Shown here piece after piece: positions 43,424 through 46,085 of a stretch of 46,085 nucleotides of DNA. The stretch comes from Geobacteraceae bacterium (GTDB taxonomy: Bacteria; Desulfobacterota; Desulfuromonadia; Geobacterales; Pseudopelobacteraceae): positions 1 through 46,085 of the forward strand of contig JAJTBI010000016.1 in assembly GCA_021286935.1 (NCBI GenBank), given 5' to 3'. How positions within the stretch are numbered: position 1 is the first letter of the stretch; every line of letters starts with the position of its first letter. A program made the translations under genes and the position numbers. Below the pieces are notes generated by a model. It saw only the letters and a program-made list of their open reading frames with translations. It searched no databases and was not told the origin of the DNA.

Positions 43424-43457
43424 TTGACAGCATGCGCTGATCAGGCCTATGCTGTCA
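43424..43457 (+). promoter_or_regulatory. Palindromic promoter/operator of macro-domain gene
   Basis: TTGACA at 43424-43429 and CCTATG at 43446-43451 (16-base spacer) are embedded in a perfect 9-bp inverted repeat, tgacagcat (43425-43433) and atgctgtca (43449-43457), with an inner ctgatcag palindrome at 43437-43444. The arms cover both promoter boxes, so it is a candidate repressor site. It could also be a weak terminator hairpin, but no T tract follows. Confidence 0.6.
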
Positions 43458-43482
43458 CTATTACACGATGAAGGATACTGTT

Positions 43483-44013
43483 ATGTCATCTGCAATCATA
43501 GAGATCATCCAGGGCGATATCACCACCTTGACGGTTGATGCCATTGTCAATGCCGCCAACAACACCCTGCTGGGTGGTGGCGGTGTGGATGGTGCCATCC
43601 ACAAGGCTGCCGGTCCCAAGCTGGTGCAGGAGTGCGCTACCCTGGGCGGCTGCCCCACCGGCGAAGCCCGTATTACCAAGGGGTACAATCTGCCGGCCCG
43701 GTTTGTGATCCATACCGTGGGGCCGGTCTGGACCGATGGAACCAAAGGCGAGCCGGAACTGCTGGCTGCATCGTACCGGAACAGTCTGGAACTGGCCCGT
43801 CAACATGACATCCACAGTATCGCCTTTCCGGCCATCAGCTGCGGGGTGTATGGCTATCCAATGAAACAGGGGGCAGCCATCGCGTTGCAGGAGGCGGCAC
43901 GCGCCGCCGAAAGCGGTGATTTTGACCGGATCATCCTGATTCAGTACAGTACCCCGGCGCTTGAATGTTTTCAGACGGTTGCACGGCAGCTGGCTATCCC
44001 CTTTCATCCATGA
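43483..44013 (+). CDS. Macro domain protein (ADP-ribose-binding deacetylase/hydrolase)
   Basis: 176 residues from the ATG at 43483 (AAGGA at 43471-43475; the upstream ATG at 43468 lacks a site). The macro-domain motifs are all present: [36 protein letters not shown], and [13 protein letters not shown]. It matches YmdB/MacroD-type enzymes that remove acetyl from O-acetyl-ADP-ribose or ADP-ribose from proteins. It overlaps the MacB-like permease gene by 4 bases. Confidence 0.95.
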   Translation: MSSAIIEIIQGDITTLTVDAIVNAANNTLLGGGGVDGAIHKAAGPKLVQECATLGGCPTGEARITKGYNLPARFVIHTVGPVWTDGTKGEPELLAASYRNSLELARQHDIHSIAFPAISCGVYGYPMKQGAAIALQEAARAAESGDFDRIILIQYSTPALECFQTVARQLAIPFHP

Positions 44014-45239
44014 ACAATTTTCTTCAGGCATTACGCATCGCCCTGCGGGCCTTGCGGATCAATAAGATGCGTTCCTTTCTGACCATGCTGGGGATCATCA
44101 TCGGCATTGCGGCGGTGATCGCCATGATGGCGGTCGGTTCCGGGGCCAGCTATGTCATTTCCCAGCAGATCGCCAGTATCGGCAGCAATATTCTGCTGGT
44201 GCTGCCCGGCTCCATGACCAGTGGTGGCCTGCGTACCGGCAGCGGCGGGGTCCAGACCCTGAAAGCAGATGATGCCAGGGCCATGATGAGTGAATGTCCT
44301 TCGGTTGATCTTGCTGCATCGGTGGTACGCAGTTCCGGCCAGATTGTCTACGGTAACCAGAACTGGTCCACCCTGCTAATGGGCACCACGCCGGAGCTGT
44401 TTGTGATCCGTGAATGGCCTGCGGTTATCGGGCGTAGCATTACCAGCTCGGATAATGATGGAGCTGCCAAGGTCTGCCTGATCGGTCGCACCATTGCCCA
44501 GAACCTGTTTGGCGCTGAAGATCCACTGGGCAAGATGATCAGGATCAAAAAGGTGCCATTTACGGTGATCGGTGTGCTGGAGGGGAAAGGCCAATCACCC
44601 CAGGGCACTGATCAGGATGATGTGATCTTTGTGCCGCTGCGCACGGCCCAGCGTAAACTGATGGGCAGCCAGTTTCCGGACACGGTCGGCTCCATCCTGG
44701 TTAAGGCCAAGAGTGAAGAACAGCTTCCCAAGGCTGAAAAAGAGATCAACGATCTGCTGAACCAGCGTCATCGGACCGGTAACAGCAAAGAACCAGATTT
44801 TACGGTGCGTAACCTGTCGGAAATACTGGCGGTGGCAGAACAATCCTCCAAGGCGATGTCGCTGCTGCTGGGGGCGGTGGCCTCAATCTCCCTGATTGTT
44901 GGCGGCATCGGTATTATGAACATCATGCTGGTCTCGGTCACGGAACGGACCCGGGAAATAGGTATCAGGATGGCAATCGGGGCCAAGAAGAACGATATCC
45001 TGCTGCAATTTTTAACTGAGGCGGTGCTTTTGACGGTCATGGGCGGCCTGATCGGGATCGCCCTGGGGGCTGGCGGAGCTACCGTGGTCTCCCGTATCCT
45101 TTCCTGGCCAACCTTGATTTCGCCGCTTTCCATTACGGTTGCCGTGCTGTTTTCCGGTGCCGTGGGGATCTTCTTTGGTTTCTATCCGGCTCGTAAGGCT
45201 GCCGGTCTGAATCCGATTGAGGCGCTGCGTTATGAGTGA
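44010..45239 (+). CDS. MacB-like ABC transporter permease (no ATPase domain)
   Basis: 409 residues from the ATG at 44010. Membrane helix at about 20-42 ([20 protein letters not shown]), a periplasmic MacB_PCD domain (about 50-270), and three C-terminal FtsX helices (about 285-310, 335-360, 370-395), ending NPIEALRYE. The ATP-binding subunit found in MacB fusions is absent, so it needs a separate ATPase, not seen within the window. MacA-type adaptor at 25786 is a possible but distant partner. Coupled to the macro-domain gene and to the regulator at 45232. Confidence 0.9.
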   Translation: MNNFLQALRIALRALRINKMRSFLTMLGIIIGIAAVIAMMAVGSGASYVISQQIASIGSNILLVLPGSMTSGGLRTGSGGVQTLKADDARAMMSECPSVDLAASVVRSSGQIVYGNQNWSTLLMGTTPELFVIREWPAVIGRSITSSDNDGAAKVCLIGRTIAQNLFGAEDPLGKMIRIKKVPFTVIGVLEGKGQSPQGTDQDDVIFVPLRTAQRKLMGSQFPDTVGSILVKAKSEEQLPKAEKEINDLLNQRHRTGNSKEPDFTVRNLSEILAVAEQSSKAMSLLLGAVASISLIVGGIGIMNIMLVSVTERTREIGIRMAIGAKKNDILLQFLTEAVLLTVMGGLIGIALGAGGATVVSRILSWPTLISPLSITVAVLFSGAVGIFFGFYPARKAAGLNPIEALRYE

Positions 45240-45939
45240 TGATAAACCACGTATCATGTTGGTGGAAGATGAGCTGCACCTGGCCCGGGGAATCTGTTTT
45301 AACCTGGAACAGGATGGCTATGCGGTCAGCCATTTTGACCGGGGTGAGACCGCACTGGAGGCGTTGCGTGTGGAACGCTGTGACCTGATCATCCTTGATG
45401 TGATGCTGCCCGGCATGGATGGTTTTCAGGTCTGCAAGGCGATGCGGGAGCTTGATTCGCGGGTGCCGATCCTGATGTTGACTGCCCGTTCCGAAGATGT
45501 GGATCGGGTCAGCGGCTTGGAGTCCGGGGCGGATGATTACCTGACCAAGCCGTTTAACCTGGCCGAGTTCCTGCTGCGGGTTAAAGGGATGCTGCGGCGC
45601 TCCTCCTGGTACCGTCCTGACCCGGTGGAGGAAGGTTACCAGTTTGGCGTCAACGAGGTGTTTTTACTATCTTACCGGGCCAAGACCGCCCAGGGCGAGA
45701 TCGATCTGACCGAGATGGAGGTGCGGGTGCTGGCGCTCTTCTTCCAGCGGGAAGGTCAGGTGATCCCCCGTGGTGAGCTGCTTGAATCGGTCTGGGGCTA
45801 CAGCTCTGATACCGAGACCCGCACCCTGGATAACTTTATCGTACGGCTGCGTAAATACTTTGAGCCTGATCCTTCCCGGCCAAGTCACTTCCTCACTGTA
45901 CGGGGGGTGGGCTACCGCTTCTCCCGCCAAGGGGGCTAG
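45232..45939 (+). CDS. OmpR/PhoB-family response regulator
   Basis: 235 residues from the ATG at 45232, which overlaps the permease stop by 8 bases. Receiver with VEDELHLARG acidic pocket, phospho-acceptor in ILDVMLPGMDG, MLTARSE and LTKPFN; C-terminal winged helix with VIPRGELLESVWGY, ETRTLDNFIVRLRKYFE and TVRGVGYRF. No sensor kinase follows before the HNH gene. It probably regulates this transporter or a linked system. Confidence 0.95.
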   Translation: MSDDKPRIMLVEDELHLARGICFNLEQDGYAVSHFDRGETALEALRVERCDLIILDVMLPGMDGFQVCKAMRELDSRVPILMLTARSEDVDRVSGLESGADDYLTKPFNLAEFLLRVKGMLRRSSWYRPDPVEEGYQFGVNEVFLLSYRAKTAQGEIDLTEMEVRVLALFFQREGQVIPRGELLESVWGYSSDTETRTLDNFIVRLRKYFEPDPSRPSHFLTVRGVGYRFSRQGG

Positions 45940-45942
45940 GCC

Positions 45943-46085
45943 ATGCCTGCCCGCCGTCCTCAGGCAAAAAAACTGCCCTCTGCAGAAGAACTCAGTCAAC
46001 TGGTGGGACGTCTCAAATCCGACAGTAAGCCCACCAACGCCAATTACCGAGAACAGTCCCTCAAGATCCATGGCTGGATCTGCGC
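45943..46085 (+). CDS. YajD-like HNH nuclease, 5' part only
   Basis: Runs off the window end; 47 codons seen from the ATG at 45943, three bases after the previous stop. The sequence NYREQSLKIHGWIC resembles the start of the HNH domain of YajD (GYREKALKIYPWVC), where the next cysteine pair would begin. An acidic and basic N-terminal extension (about 33 residues) precedes it. The catalytic HNH residues lie beyond the window. Confidence 0.65.
   Translation, partial: MPARRPQAKKLPSAEELSQLVGRLKSDSKPTNANYREQSLKIHGWIC

Noticed and set aside
1..46085. CRISPR arrays, rRNA genes, transposases or prophage genes
   Set aside because: No regularly spaced repeats, rRNA sequences, integrase or transposase motifs were seen.

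Overview
The window reads as a bacterial chromosome segment of fairly high GC, very gene-dense, with TTGACA-type sigma-70 promoters and many ATGA or GTGA stop/start overlaps. The gene content (single-domain receivers, PAS/GGDEF and V4R proteins, rlmN, glnE, M16 peptidase, mtnA and mtnP, a MoxR/DUF58/SpoIIM operon) suggests a deltaproteobacterium of the Desulfuromonadales, Geobacter/Trichlorobacter type. That assignment is inference from families and style, not from a search.

Layout. 1-152 is an inverted-repeat element ending in the ribosome binding site of a HIT gene, which is coupled to an M16 peptidase (to 1861). 1870-2460 is a strongly AT-rich island with one membrane protein. 2461-6975 (minus) holds rsmB, rpe, a receiver-GGDEF diguanylate cyclase and a transglutaminase-like protein. 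7159-13954 (plus) holds ndk, rlmN, V4R, PAS-PAS-GGDEF, mtnP, a PfkB kinase, a PilF-like TPR lipoprotein and a RodZ-like protein. 14079-18138 (plus) is a signalling cluster (receiver, UspA, receiver-histidine kinase, receiver) ending in a FAD dehydrogenase. 18157-25149 (minus) is trmO, proA, dinD, a 3' gene fragment, glnE and mtnA, read in reverse order from one promoter. 25296-25766 has tRNA-Lys, tRNA-Gln and an unassigned RNA with its own promoter and terminator. Then come a MacA-like adaptor, gpmI, a FAH-family hydrolase, a small zinc-ribbon gene with an in-frame UGA, rplU, rpmA, two coiled-coil exported proteins, a small exported protein, tRNA-Pro (minus), nadA and nfo.

33793-43423 is a ten-gene operon driven by one strong promoter: three zinc-finger membrane proteins (two with identically spaced B-box-like fingers), a small membrane protein, DUF4129, DUF4350, MoxR ATPase, DUF58, SpoIIM/DUF95 and RDD. 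It looks like a membrane-associated MoxR chaperone system with a zinc-finger front end. The window ends with a macro-domain gene under a palindromic promoter, coupled to an ATPase-less MacB-like permease and an OmpR-type regulator, and the start of a YajD-like HNH nuclease.

The most interesting points are: the zinc-ribbon gene at 29231-29371, whose UGA is followed 16 nt later by a perfect 8-bp hairpin with a GGU loop (candidate selenoprotein, or a fresh nonsense mutation); the unassigned RNA at about 25602-25766; and the B-box fingers joined to the MoxR operon.
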